Positions 28,504 to 37,766 are shown, counted from the stretch's first letter. The stretch is DNA of 64,000 bases from Stutzerimonas stutzeri (GCA_002339675.1 DDKB01000017.1:584327-648326); one strand, 5' to 3'. Notes: generated by a model not told the origin, from the sequence alone. Made by a program: numbers and translations.

Positions 28504-29466
28504 ATGCAGTTGAAGGTACTTTTCTTGGTCCAGGCCGAGCAGCGCGCCATTCTGGACCGGCTCTACGAGGGCGTGCAGGCTCATTGCGACTGCGACATCC
28601 GTTGGTTGGATCGTCAGGATCATGCCGATCTGGCCGATTATTTTCGGCACAACGTCGATGTTTCCAGTTACGACCGGATACTGTTTTTCCTGCGCTTCAA
28701 GCAGGAGATGCGCCAGGTATCGTTCATCAGCACGCTGAAAAATCTGGTCATCCTCGAGCACGATGCCTACCAGAACTACATTCCCTGCAAGTACACCGGG
28801 AAATTCGCTCGACATTATCGGCAGTTGCCCTCCGCACGGGTGATCAGCTCGGGTTATACGGTCACGCAGCGTCTTCGGGCAGAGGGCGTCGACGCGGTAT
28901 TCGTACCGAAAGGGTACGACCAGGGGCTGGTTCGCTGCCTGCAGCGCAAGCGAGATATCGAGCTTGCGTTCATCGGCAGCACCAAGAGTGTCGCCTACAG
29001 TGGCAGGCGCGCATTGCTGGAAGAGCTGGGGGCCGTTGAGCCGTTGCTGGTGACCCGCACCGGTTCCGGGGCGGAGTACGTCGAGATGCTCAACCGCGTG
29101 CGCTTTTTCGTCGGCGCCGATGTCGGCATGGGCGAATACATGATCAAGAACTTCGAGGCGATGGCGGCTGGCTGTGTGCTGTTGGCCTACGACCAGGGCG
29201 CAGAGGAAAATGCCGCGCTGGGGTTCGAAGACATGCACAACCTGGTCCTGTATCGAAATGTCGATGAGCTCCGTTCCAAGCTGAACATCTTGCGTGCGGA
29301 CCTGTCGCGTGCAGCCGCGATCGCCGAGGCGGGCCAGCAACTCGTTGAGCAGCGCTACAGTTTTGCCGAGATCGGGCGCTCGATCGTCGAGGCCATGCAG
29401 CCGCCGTTGCGTGACTACACCCGACTGTCCTGGGCGCGCCGCCAGCTTGCCAAGTGGAAGCGCTGA
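28504..29466 (+). CDS. Glycosyltransferase, Ssg-like candidate
   Basis: This 320-residue single-chain glycosyltransferase has a C-terminal GT-B lobe with GEYMIKNFEAMAAGCVLLAYD, the donor-side pattern of group 1 enzymes. The N-terminal half is diverged (VLFLVQAEQRAILDRLYEG) with ILEHDAYQNYI ahead of the linker. By place it resembles P. aeruginosa PA5001 (ssg), a surface-sugar glycosyltransferase affecting phage and motility. That identification is by position and general pattern only. It is 72 bases after the acetyltransferase and one base before the next gene, so cotranscription is likely. Confidence 0.75.
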   Translation: MQLKVLFLVQAEQRAILDRLYEGVQAHCDCDIRWLDRQDHADLADYFRHNVDVSSYDRILFFLRFKQEMRQVSFISTLKNLVILEHDAYQNYIPCKYTGKFARHYRQLPSARVISSGYTVTQRLRAEGVDAVFVPKGYDQGLVRCLQRKRDIELAFIGSTKSVAYSGRRALLEELGAVEPLLVTRTGSGAEYVEMLNRVRFFVGADVGMGEYMIKNFEAMAAGCVLLAYDQGAEENAALGFEDMHNLVLYRNVDELRSKLNILRADLSRAAAIAEAGQQLVEQRYSFAEIGRSIVEAMQPPLRDYTRLSWARRQLAKWKR

Positions 29467-29467
29467 A

Positions 29468-30598
29468 ATGGGCGGTGCGACCCGGTCGGAACATCCGCGT
29501 CTGGACGTCCTGAATGTCATGTGGAGCGGGGGGGCTGCGTTCGTTTCGGTGCAAAAAGTGCATCGGGATATCCTTCGGCAAGCCGGTTCCTGCGCTCGGG
29601 TCGAGTCGCTGTTGTTGCAAGCCGGCGAAGCGGAGCCGTTGACAGAGCTCGGACCGGTCTCGACCCTCGACCTGAGCCCCAACCGGATCAAGGGGCGCGG
29701 TGCTGGGGCCTTGCGGCGCTGGCTCGACCAGCGTCGCTTGCGAGCCTGGATTGCCGAACGTCAACCCCGGGTCGTACTGCTCGACGGCATAGGCGTCGCT
29801 GCTTATATGCTGCCTCTATTAAGGAGGCTCGAGGATACCCGCGCTGTCATCCTGTTCCACGGGGCGAAGCGTTTGCGGCCTGCGGATGTACGTCTGGTGC
29901 AGGGTTTCGACGCAGATCGCCTGATCTTGATGGCAGTGTCGGAAACCCTGGCTGCCGAATCGGCACTGCAAATCGGGCGACCGGTAGGCGGATGTCGAGT
30001 GGCGATCGAACCTGTCGCCTTTCGCTCTGCACTTCTGTCGCGAGATGCCGCACGGGCAGCGCTCGGGCTTGCCGAAACCGGAGGGCGTACGGTGGGTGCC
30101 GTGGGGCGGCTAGTTCCGGATAAGGGGTTCGAGTTGCTCGTCAGGTCCATGGCCGATCGGCTGCTGGAGCACCCGCAAGATCAGCTGGTGATCGTGGGCG
30201 AAGGTGTGGCGCGGCGGGACCTTCTGGCTCTGGCCCAGCAGCTGGGTGTTGCCGGGCAGGTGCATCTGGTCGGCCATCACCCGGTGGTACCCCGGCTCTA
30301 CCGGGCCTTCGATCTGATCTGCATACCATCGAAGCAAGAGGGGCTTGGGCTGGTTCTGCCTGAAGCAGTGATTGCAGGAGTGCCTGTGCTGGCCAGCGAT
30401 CTACCGGTCTTTCACGAGCAATTATCCTGCGATGCCGGGCTGTTGCCCTCGGGTGATGCAGAGGCTTGGCGCTGCGCCTTGGCGCAGGTGCTCGGGGGCG
30501 ACGCGCAGGCGCTCGCCGAGACACAACGGGCTGGATTGGCCGCCGAAGCCGCCTGGTTGCGCTTTGTCGATACCTTCGGGCGGGTTCTGCGTAGCTAG
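29468..30598 (+). CDS. GT4 core glycosyltransferase (WapR-like by position)
   Basis: This 376-residue GT4 enzyme has the EX7E motif in KQEGLGLVLPEAVIAGVP and the linker AVGRLVPDKGFELL. The ATG at 29468 is one base past the previous stop. By position near waaL it corresponds to P. aeruginosa PA5000 (WapR), which adds a rhamnose needed for O-antigen attachment. The homologous role here is inferred. Its stop codon overlaps the stop codon of the convergent minus-strand gene inside the palindrome CTAG. Confidence 0.84.
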   Translation: MGGATRSEHPRLDVLNVMWSGGAAFVSVQKVHRDILRQAGSCARVESLLLQAGEAEPLTELGPVSTLDLSPNRIKGRGAGALRRWLDQRRLRAWIAERQPRVVLLDGIGVAAYMLPLLRRLEDTRAVILFHGAKRLRPADVRLVQGFDADRLILMAVSETLAAESALQIGRPVGGCRVAIEPVAFRSALLSRDAARAALGLAETGGRTVGAVGRLVPDKGFELLVRSMADRLLEHPQDQLVIVGEGVARRDLLALAQQLGVAGQVHLVGHHPVVPRLYRAFDLICIPSKQEGLGLVLPEAVIAGVPVLASDLPVFHEQLSCDAGLLPSGDAEAWRCALAQVLGGDAQALAETQRAGLAAEAAWLRFVDTFGRVLRS

Positions 30599-31203
30599 TC
30601 GCTGAGCACGGCGGCAGACAATTCGGCGAATGGAAACCGCTCCTCGATGCCCATCTGCCGCAGCAGGCGAAGAAAGTGGGCTAGGTTTCGTCTGGCCTTG
30701 GCTTTTGGCAGGGGGCGGGCCTGCACCGACAGGTCCGCGATGTCTATCAGGCCGAGCGTGCCCTGCGGCGTCAGGACGATATTGCCCAGGTGAAGCGAAC
30801 GGAAATAGATCCCGTTTTGATGCAGGCCGCGAATGAACTGAGCGAGCTGCGGCAAGTACTCGTCGAACCTGCCAGGTGCGTCGAGGTACAGCTCCTTGAG
30901 CGTTTTGCCTGCAAGTGGGCGGTACAGGACGGCGGTGAGAGAAGCGTCGGCGAGCTTGAAAAGCGCCAGGGGCTCGAGGGTGGGGACGCCGCGATCGGCC
31001 AGCCGCTCGGCGTTGAGGCAGAAGCGCACCGAGTAGGGCCTAAGGGCTGCCGAAGAGATCAGCCGTTTGCGGCGGAACAGCTTCAGGAAGTTTCCGTCGG
31101 CCAGGCGGTACACCTTGGGTCCGTGGCTGTCGGCTTCCAGCACGGCTGCGCCATCGGTCAGTGCGGCCAGCGCGCTATTGCTCAAGTCACTCGGGATAAG
31201 CAT
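30595..31203 (-). CDS. Kinase-fold LPS/"toluene tolerance" family protein, catalytic Asp not seen
   Basis: This 202-residue protein of the Kdo/WaaP kinase fold resembles the PA4998-type protein beside waaL. The lysine region FLKLFRRKRLIS and the DFG-like LIDIADL are present. The catalytic loop reads FRSLHLGNIVL, where active members have HGDLHLGNI, so both His and Asp are replaced. It is thus a likely pseudokinase or a differently working enzyme. It is the second gene of a minus-strand pair with the glycosyltransferase upstream, 15 bases away. Confidence 0.78.
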   Translation of the reverse strand: MLIPSDLSNSALAALTDGAAVLEADSHGPKVYRLADGNFLKLFRRKRLISSAALRPYSVRFCLNAERLADRGVPTLEPLALFKLADASLTAVLYRPLAGKTLKELYLDAPGRFDEYLPQLAQFIRGLHQNGIYFRSLHLGNIVLTPQGTLGLIDIADLSVQARPLPKAKARRNLAHFLRLLRQMGIEERFPFAELSAAVLSD

Positions 31204-31218
31204 GGGGGCGTGATTCCT

Positions 31219-32280
31219 TCACGAGGATTGCTGGGCTTCGAAGCGTTCAAGCAGGTGCCTACGCAACGCAGGGTAGTGGTTGCCGGCCAGGCATCTCAGG
31301 ACAGGATCGCCCAGCCAGCCGTCGAGCTCTTCGGTCGACAGAGGGCGTTGCAAGCGGTCTCGTGCATTGGATAACGCCTTGTCCCACCAGACCGGCGCGC
31401 AAGCGCGGTCGAACTCGTTGGCGTAGGTATGGCAGCCGTAAAGCAGCTCGCGGGTGAATTGCCGGCGTTCGCTGGCGACCAATAGGGTCAGTGTTTTCTG
31501 TACGGCCCTGAGTGGTTGCGGCGGGCGCGGAAGGCGATCGTTGACGAGCCGTGAGTCGCTGATAGCAGCCTCGCTCAGAGGGGCCTGGCCGTGTTTGGCA
31601 TACCACGCATCGATCTTCGCTCTGAATTGCGCCTTTCTGCTCCAGTAATGGTGGATGACGTCAGTGCATGCGGCCAACTGCATGTGCCCATGCGCAACCA
31701 GCGCGAGGCTGAGTTCCTCGAGGGTGTACAGGTCGGGGACCGCCGGGCGTAAGTCATCCATGAGCTGGATGGAGCGGTCGAGCAAGGCCGCATCGCGGGC
31801 GACCAGGCCAATCACCCCGGAGTTCGTTTGGCGTAATTCGGGATTCAGCAGCCCGTGCCGGCCAAGGTAATCCAGTAAGGCCGCAGGCATCCCGGCAGCC
31901 TCGCCCAAGGGTGAGCCTATGGCGTTGCACAGCAGCGTGCCGGCGCTGACCCGATCGAACAGAGCGTCTGGCGAGACCCGGAAAAAGGTATCGGTGTCTA
32001 TCAGGACGGCTTTTGCACACTCGCTCAATACCTGCCGCAGGGCGGCATGCTTGATCCTGAAGTGATACCCATGCGGACCGCTCCAAGATGGATCGATCGT
32101 CCTGACTATCACCGGCAGTCGAGCGAACACGCCTGGCTTGTCGGTAAATACCTGGATGCCGAATGAGGCAGGACGCGCGCCGGGGATGTGGCTCAGCGCA
32201 CTGACGATGCTGAACACCGCTTCACGTTGATAGGTGTCTGCGCCAAAGGCGAGGAAAACGAGCTGGGGGACTTCGGTCAT
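31219..32280 (-). CDS. GT-A-type glycosyltransferase with DxD motif
   Basis: This 353-residue protein has an N-terminal GT-A-like domain with the metal-binding DTDTFF motif and a hydrophobic beta-strand opening (LVFLAFGADTYQREA). The remainder is helical and ends in a HYPALRRHLL stretch. I do not recognise a named family member. Its place next to waaL, on the opposite strand to the other core genes, suggests an outer-core or O-antigen transferase acquired separately. It is divergent from waaL with a 90-base gap. Confidence 0.72.
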   Translation of the reverse strand: MTEVPQLVFLAFGADTYQREAVFSIVSALSHIPGARPASFGIQVFTDKPGVFARLPVIVRTIDPSWSGPHGYHFRIKHAALRQVLSECAKAVLIDTDTFFRVSPDALFDRVSAGTLLCNAIGSPLGEAAGMPAALLDYLGRHGLLNPELRQTNSGVIGLVARDAALLDRSIQLMDDLRPAVPDLYTLEELSLALVAHGHMQLAACTDVIHHYWSRKAQFRAKIDAWYAKHGQAPLSEAAISDSRLVNDRLPRPPQPLRAVQKTLTLLVASERRQFTRELLYGCHTYANEFDRACAPVWWDKALSNARDRLQRPLSTEELDGWLGDPVLRCLAGNHYPALRRHLLERFEAQQSS

Positions 32281-32370
32281 CTGGGGCGGGCATCACACAT
32301 GGTTTTCTATAGAATACCGCCCCCGAACCCAACATGCGCCAACAGGTTGCGCGATCTCAGGAGCTGGCCG

Positions 32371-33552
32371 ATGTGGCGCAAGGAACAAAGGCTCACTGCC
32401 TTTATGGCGATAGGGTATCTCTGGTTTCTGCTCGGCATCGCCTGGGCTCCCAGCAACAAGCTTTACCAGCAAGGGCTGGTCGTTCTGCTTTGGTTGCCAG
32501 CGTTGCTATCGGCGATCGTCTTCCGCTCATGGCTTGTCGCAACCTGGCAAGGCGCTCGCGCCTACTGCACGCTGCTGATGGCGCTGGCTGTGTGGGCCGC
32601 GGTCAGCTGCTTCTGGGCGGATGCCGTAGATCCTCTGCGTGCGCTCAAGCGTGTCCTGTTCGTCCTCCTTTTCCTGACTGGCTTGGTCGTGCTGAGCCGC
32701 GGCCGCCCTTACGCCGTAGGCAAAGGACTGGCAATTGGCTTCGTCGGTTTGGCTCTGGCGGCAGGGGCGGGCATCTATGTCTTCTATTTTCGCGATATGC
32801 ATCCGCTCGTTGAGCGGCTCCAAGGAATAGGCGAGGTCAGCCATCCCATCCTGGGGGCTTACGTAATGGCGGTAGCCACCATCTGGGGCCTCCTGACGTT
32901 TCCGCACGGATCGGCTCGCCGTCTGGTATGGATCTGTCTGCTGCTGATGCTGCTGTCGTTCATCGCGCTTGGGCAAAGCAGGGGGGCGATGCTGGCGCTT
33001 GCCATGGGTATAGGCTGCATGCCGCTGCTCGGCGGTGGACGCGTCGCCTGGATCTGTTGGCTGGTACTGGCGATCGCGGCGGGTGCGGGATACCTGGCGT
33101 TCGAACCGCTGATTCTGGAAAGGGGGTTGTCGTACCGTCCGGAAATCTTCATGGCGAGCCTCGACATGATCATGCAACACCCGCTGCAGGGCATCGGCAT
33201 CGGAACGCCCTATCGGGTAGTGACGGCCAACTATCCTGCGGGCTTTGATCATTCCCATAATGCCTTCACCCACGTCGGCATCCAGCTCGGGCTCGTCGGG
33301 GTTGCCCTGTTGGGCCTGATTTGGGCATCGGCCGTCTGGACGGCCTGGCATCATCGGCGGTCTCGCGAGGGGCGGCTGGTGCTCGGCACGCTGATCGTCT
33401 CCTTTGTCGCGTTGCAGTTCGATGCGGCCAGTCTATGGGGAACCCCGCGCGCCGAATGGTTCGTGACCTGGCTGCCGCTGGGGCTCACCCTGGCACTCGT
33501 CGCTCGCAACCAGAGTGATAGACTCCGCACCGGCTATTCCCTAGCGAGCTGA
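32371..33552 (+). CDS. waaL: O-antigen ligase (Wzy/WaaL family)
   Basis: This polytopic inner-membrane protein of about 393 residues joins undecaprenyl-linked O-antigen to lipid A-core on the periplasmic side. About ten hydrophobic segments and a large periplasmic loop are seen. The loop has HSHNAFTHVGIQLG, carrying the conserved histidines, and ALGQSRGAMLAL holds the Arg of the family. The ATG at 32371 has AGGAG seven bases upstream; an ATG at 32299 would add 24 non-membrane residues. It lies just upstream of msbA, as in P. aeruginosa (PA4999/PA4997). Confidence 0.88.
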   Translation: MWRKEQRLTAFMAIGYLWFLLGIAWAPSNKLYQQGLVVLLWLPALLSAIVFRSWLVATWQGARAYCTLLMALAVWAAVSCFWADAVDPLRALKRVLFVLLFLTGLVVLSRGRPYAVGKGLAIGFVGLALAAGAGIYVFYFRDMHPLVERLQGIGEVSHPILGAYVMAVATIWGLLTFPHGSARRLVWICLLLMLLSFIALGQSRGAMLALAMGIGCMPLLGGGRVAWICWLVLAIAAGAGYLAFEPLILERGLSYRPEIFMASLDMIMQHPLQGIGIGTPYRVVTANYPAGFDHSHNAFTHVGIQLGLVGVALLGLIWASAVWTAWHHRRSREGRLVLGTLIVSFVALQFDAASLWGTPRAEWFVTWLPLGLTLALVARNQSDRLRTGYSLAS

Positions 33553-33555
33553 TTA

Positions 33556-35397
33556 ATGAATGATGTGAAAGGCGATTCAGCAGAAGCGTCCAGTCTGAAG
33601 ATATACCTTCGGCTGCTGGGCTATGTCAGGCCGTATGTCGGTGCTTTCATGGTCAGCATTCTCGGCTTTCTGATTTTCGCTTCTACCCAGCCGATGCTTG
33701 GTTACATGCTCAAGTTCTTCGTCGACGGGCTCACCAATCCTGACGCTGGTCTGTTCGCCGAGGTGCCCTGGTTGCTGGATCACGCGCCTTGGCTCGCCGA
33801 GCTCAAGCTGTTGCAGGCCGTGCCGTTGCTGATCGTGCTGATTGCCTTGTGGCAGGGCATCGGGTCCTTTCTCGGCAACTACTACCTGGCCAAGGTATCC
33901 ATGGGGCTGGTGCAAGACCTGCGTGTAGCGCTGTTCAACAATCTGCTGACGCTGCCCAACCGGTATTTCGACAACCACAATTCCGGGCATCTGATCTCGC
34001 GCATTACCTACAACGTCACCATGGTCACCGGAGCGGCCACCGATGCGATCAAGGTGGTGGTGCGTGAAGGTATGAGCGTCGTGTTCCTGTTTGCCACATT
34101 GCTCGTCATGAACTGGAAGCTGACCCTGGTCATGGTGGCCATACTGCCGGTGATCGGCCTGATGGTCTCCAGCGCGAGCAAGAAGTTTCGCAAGCAGAGC
34201 AAGAAGATCCAGTTGGCGATGGGGGACGTGACCCACGTGGCTTCCGAAACCATCCACGGATACCGCGTCGTGCGCAGTTTCGGCGGCGAAGGTTACGAGC
34301 AGCAGCGCTTCCTGTCGGCAAGCGAAGACAACAAGCGCAAGCAGCTGAACATGGTCAAGACCAATGCGATCTATACGCCCAGCCTGCAGCTGTTGATCTA
34401 CAGCGCCATGGCTGCATTGATGTTCCTCGTGTTGTTGTTGCGCGGCGATGCTTCGGCCGGCGATCTGGTCGCCTATATCACCCTGGCCGGCCTGTTACCC
34501 AAGCCGATCCGCCAGTTGTCGGAGGTCAGCTCAACCATTCAGAAAGGGGTCGCGGGAGCCGAGAGCATTTTCGAACAGCTCGACGAAGCGGCGGAGGTCG
34601 ATTACGGCACTCAGAGCCGCGAAAAGGTTACCGGGCGTCTCGAGGTTCGCGACCTGACATTTTTCTATCCTGGAACCGAGCAGCCGGTGCTGAAGGCCAT
34701 TTCGTTTACCGCCGAGCCAGGTCAGATGGTGGCGCTCGTGGGGCGCTCGGGAAGCGGTAAGTCGACGTTAGCCAACCTGATCCCACGGTTCTACCACCAT
34801 GAGCAGGGGCAGATACTGCTGGACGGCTTGGATGTGGAGCAGTATCGCCTGCGCAATCTGCGTCGGCACATTGCCCTGGTCACCCAGCATGTCACCCTGT
34901 TCAACGACACCGTGCGCAACAACATCGCCTATGGTGATCTGGCCGGCGCCCCGCTCGAGGCGGTCGAACAGGCTGCACGGGATGCCTATGCCGCGGAGTT
35001 CATTGAAAAGATGCCCCAGGGTTACGACACGCTGGTGGGCGAAAACGGCGTGCTGCTTTCCGGTGGGCAGCGCCAGCGCCTGGCAATCGCGCGGGCGTTG
35101 CTGAAGAACGCTCCGCTGCTGATTCTCGACGAGGCGACGTCGGCACTCGACACCGAGTCCGAGCAGCACATTCAGACGGCACTCGACCAGGTGATGCGGG
35201 GGCGCACTACGCTGGTAATCGCCCATCGGCTGTCGACCATCGAAAAGGCGGACATGATCCTGGTGATGGATCAGGGCGAGATCGTCGAGCAGGGCACGCA
35301 TGCCGCTCTGCTGGCTCAGAACGGTTACTACGCCAGGCTGCATTCCAAGCAGTTCGGGGCCGGCGGCGACATCATCGAACCAGAGCCTGTGCATTGA
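33556..35397 (+). CDS. msbA: Lipid A/core flippase MsbA (ABC exporter)
   Basis: This 613-residue homodimeric ABC exporter has an N-terminal six-helix domain and a C-terminal ATPase. It flips rough LPS from the cytoplasmic to the periplasmic leaflet. Walker A is GRSGSGKST, the signature LSGGQRQRLAIARALL, and Walker B LLILDEATSALD. It starts three bases after the waaL stop. Its last base overlaps the ATG of the next gene, so it is coupled to the Mig-14-like protein. Size and context separate it from the type I exporter later in the window, which has a DEPNSNLD Walker B. Confidence 0.96.
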   Translation: MNDVKGDSAEASSLKIYLRLLGYVRPYVGAFMVSILGFLIFASTQPMLGYMLKFFVDGLTNPDAGLFAEVPWLLDHAPWLAELKLLQAVPLLIVLIALWQGIGSFLGNYYLAKVSMGLVQDLRVALFNNLLTLPNRYFDNHNSGHLISRITYNVTMVTGAATDAIKVVVREGMSVVFLFATLLVMNWKLTLVMVAILPVIGLMVSSASKKFRKQSKKIQLAMGDVTHVASETIHGYRVVRSFGGEGYEQQRFLSASEDNKRKQLNMVKTNAIYTPSLQLLIYSAMAALMFLVLLLRGDASAGDLVAYITLAGLLPKPIRQLSEVSSTIQKGVAGAESIFEQLDEAAEVDYGTQSREKVTGRLEVRDLTFFYPGTEQPVLKAISFTAEPGQMVALVGRSGSGKSTLANLIPRFYHHEQGQILLDGLDVEQYRLRNLRRHIALVTQHVTLFNDTVRNNIAYGDLAGAPLEAVEQAARDAYAAEFIEKMPQGYDTLVGENGVLLSGGQRQRLAIARALLKNAPLLILDEATSALDTESEQHIQTALDQVMRGRTTLVIAHRLSTIEKADMILVMDQGEIVEQGTHAALLAQNGYYARLHSKQFGAGGDIIEPEPVH

Positions 35398-36293
35398 TGC
35401 TGAGCTATCTGCGAAGCTGGCGCGAGCGCGGCTGGCAGGTCATCGACGCGTCGGCGTATGCGCACGCCTGGCAACGTTATGGCGGCAGTGTGGCCACGCA
35501 TCCGGAAGTGGTCGAGCGGTTGTCGCGCCTTGCCGGGGTCCCGCTGCGCTACCTGGGCTGGGAACAGGCGGGCGCTCTGGTGGCGGCGGTCCCTTGTTGG
35601 GGGCGGCATCTTGCGTTGTCCCGGGATGTGCTGAAAAAGACCGGCAAGCGCGGGTTGTTCGACCTGGGCAATGCCGAGGTCATCCTGCCGGTCGCCGAAG
35701 GGGCACGGGTGCCCGTGCGCCAGCGCATGCGCTATGTGTCCGAGCTGAACGCCACCGGCATCAGCACGCTGCGCGAGCAGCCCGAGGGGCTGGCGCTGGC
35801 GCGCGAGCCGGAGGACTACTCGAAGAAATTTCGCTACAACCAGCGCCGTGAGCAGCGGCTGCTGGAGGAAGCCGGGGGCGTGCTGCGTCCGATGCTCGAC
35901 TTCTCGCCGGCAGAGCAGGCGGCGATGTACGCCGATCTGTTCCAGCGCCGCTGGCAGTTCGAGGCGCCCGGAAAGGACCATCTGCAGGAGGTGTTTGCGC
36001 TGCTGCGCGAGTTCATGACCGGCTCGGTGGTCTTGCTTGGCGAGCAGCCCATCGCCATCCAGGTGCTCTACCGGGTCGAAGCGCCGAAATGGGTGTCTCT
36101 CGAATACATCAACGGGGGCGTTGATCCCCAGCAGCGCGACTTCAGCCCCGGCAGCGTGCTCAGCTTCGTCAATACCCAGGCGGCCTGGACCGAGGCCCGG
36201 GCGCTGGGCAAACCGCTGCGCTATTCCTTTGGGCGTGCGGACCGTGAGTACAAGGACCGCTGGTGCCATCGCGTTTCCGTCTATCAGGTGTGA
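35397..36293 (+). CDS. Mig-14-family protein
   Basis: This 298-residue protein is of the Mig-14 type, linked in Salmonella and Pseudomonas to resistance to antimicrobial peptides. It has an acyltransferase-like (GNAT/FemAB) fold by my reading: FRYNQRREQRLLEEAGG, FQRRWQFEAPGKDHL and the C-terminal FGRADREYKDRW. In P. aeruginosa the homologue is PA5003, located with the outer-core genes; here it stands between msbA and the deacetylase gene. The start is the ATG overlapping the msbA stop. The biochemical reaction is not established. Confidence 0.84.
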   Translation: MLSYLRSWRERGWQVIDASAYAHAWQRYGGSVATHPEVVERLSRLAGVPLRYLGWEQAGALVAAVPCWGRHLALSRDVLKKTGKRGLFDLGNAEVILPVAEGARVPVRQRMRYVSELNATGISTLREQPEGLALAREPEDYSKKFRYNQRREQRLLEEAGGVLRPMLDFSPAEQAAMYADLFQRRWQFEAPGKDHLQEVFALLREFMTGSVVLLGEQPIAIQVLYRVEAPKWVSLEYINGGVDPQQRDFSPGSVLSFVNTQAAWTEARALGKPLRYSFGRADREYKDRWCHRVSVYQV

Positions 36294-36296
36294 AGC

Positions 36297-37691
36297 ATGA
36301 GCGCACGCAAGCAGCAACTGCTTAAACGCCACCGCCGGCACAAGCGCATCGCGCTGCTGGTCGCGCTGGTGGTGCTGTTACTGGTCGGCGCGCTGTTGAG
36401 CTGGTGGCTGGTGCTGCCGTTGGTCCTGCTGGGCTGGGTGGCCCATGAAGCCTGGTTCGCCGACCACCTGTTCTATCGTCCACAGGACGATTACCGCTAC
36501 GACTTTCCGCCGGATGCCCGTCAGCTGGCGGTCCGGCTCGAGCAAGGGCAGCTGCGAACGGCGGCCGACTGGACGGACCGCGACACCCTCATCCTCGAGG
36601 TCCGGATCAAGGCGAGCTGGCTGGGGCGCGTGCTCGATCCCCAGGTGCACATCGGCGATGACCGCCAGGATTTCGAGCGGGGCGTCGACGGTCGGCGCTA
36701 TCTGAATCTTTCCGGACAGCAGGCGGCGTTGCGGGCCGGGACGCTGACGGTTCGGGGCCGACATTGCCGGGTCGAAGCGGACGCGGTGCTGCACGCCATG
36801 GCCGGTCCGGACTACGCCGAGCGGCGCCTGCTGATCATCGCGCCACATGCCGACGACGCCGAGCTGGCGGCCTTCGGGCTGTACAGCCGCGCCCGGGAGG
36901 TGGCCATCGTCACCCTGACCCAGGGCGAGATCGAGGCTGAACACTACCGCCGCCTGGGGCTCGACGGCGCCGCTGCCGCACGTCTCAAGGGCCGCCTGCG
37001 CAGCTGGGACAGCCTCGCCGTCCCGCTGTGGGGTGGCGTGCCGGCCCAGCGCTGCGTGCAGCTGGGGTATTACTGCCTGCAGCTGCCGGCGATGGCCGCC
37101 GAACCCGGGCAGCCTTTCGCCTCCCGTGAATCGGGCGAGGCGGACGTCCGCAGCGTTCGCGGCAACAACCCGCTGCGCCTGCCGGGTGACGACGACGGCC
37201 AGCCCACCTGGCAAAACCTGCAGGCTGACCTGCGCGCGCTGCTCGCGCATTTCCGCCCCGAGGTGGTAGTCACGCCGCATCCAGAGCTGGATCCGCATGC
37301 CGACCATGTCGCCGCGACTCGGGCGGTATGCCAGGCAATCGAGGAGGGCGACTGGCTGCCCGACACGCTGCTGCTGTATGCCAATCACCTGCACGACAAT
37401 GACCGCTGGCCGATGGGCCCGGCCAATGGCGGCGTGGCGCTGCCGCCAGCGATCGAACCGCTGCCGGCCGATCCCCTGTGGAGCCCGACGCTGGATGCCG
37501 ATACACGGCTGGACAAGGCGATGGCGCTCGGCATGCAGCACGATCTGCGCGGCCCCCTGCCGCTCAAAAAGCGACTGCGCCGGTTGATCCAGACGGTGCT
37601 GGCCGGCCGCCGCTGGCCGGCGACTGGCGATGACGAGTTTTTCCGCAAGGCCGTGCGCCGCCACGAGCTGTTCTGGGTGCGCAAGCTCTGA
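36297..37691 (+). CDS. Membrane-anchored PIG-L-type de-N-acetylase (DnpA-like)
   Basis: This 464-residue protein has two N-terminal membrane segments (~18-55). A zinc hydrolase domain of the PIG-L/LmbE family follows, with IAPHADDAELAAFG near residue 185 and DPHADHVAATRA further on, the metal-binding His/Asp set (Ala replaces the usual Pro of HPDD). PIG-L enzymes remove N-acetyl groups from amino sugars. P. aeruginosa PA5002 (DnpA) is the likely homologue; it affects fluoroquinolone-tolerant persister numbers. It is three bases after the Mig-14-like gene. The core GlcNAc/GalNAc as substrate is inference. Confidence 0.86.
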   Translation: MSARKQQLLKRHRRHKRIALLVALVVLLLVGALLSWWLVLPLVLLGWVAHEAWFADHLFYRPQDDYRYDFPPDARQLAVRLEQGQLRTAADWTDRDTLILEVRIKASWLGRVLDPQVHIGDDRQDFERGVDGRRYLNLSGQQAALRAGTLTVRGRHCRVEADAVLHAMAGPDYAERRLLIIAPHADDAELAAFGLYSRAREVAIVTLTQGEIEAEHYRRLGLDGAAAARLKGRLRSWDSLAVPLWGGVPAQRCVQLGYYCLQLPAMAAEPGQPFASRESGEADVRSVRGNNPLRLPGDDDGQPTWQNLQADLRALLAHFRPEVVVTPHPELDPHADHVAATRAVCQAIEEGDWLPDTLLLYANHLHDNDRWPMGPANGGVALPPAIEPLPADPLWSPTLDADTRLDKAMALGMQHDLRGPLPLKKRLRRLIQTVLAGRRWPATGDDEFFRKAVRRHELFWVRKL

Positions 37692-37727
37692 CCGGGCCGC
37701 TCGGGGAAGCAGCATGCCCCCGCGTGC

Positions 37728-37733
37728 TATGAT
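37728..37733 (+). promoter_or_regulatory. Candidate extended -10 promoter for hldE
   Basis: TGCTATGAT is a good extended -10 (TG at 37725-37726, TATGAT at 37728-37733). No matching -35 hexamer is seen 17 bases upstream, as expected for an extended -10 promoter. It is 34 bases before the hldE ATG. Confidence 0.4.
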
Positions 37734-37766
37734 CGCCGCCGTTTTTTCTTCTTCGCCGGAGCCGCC

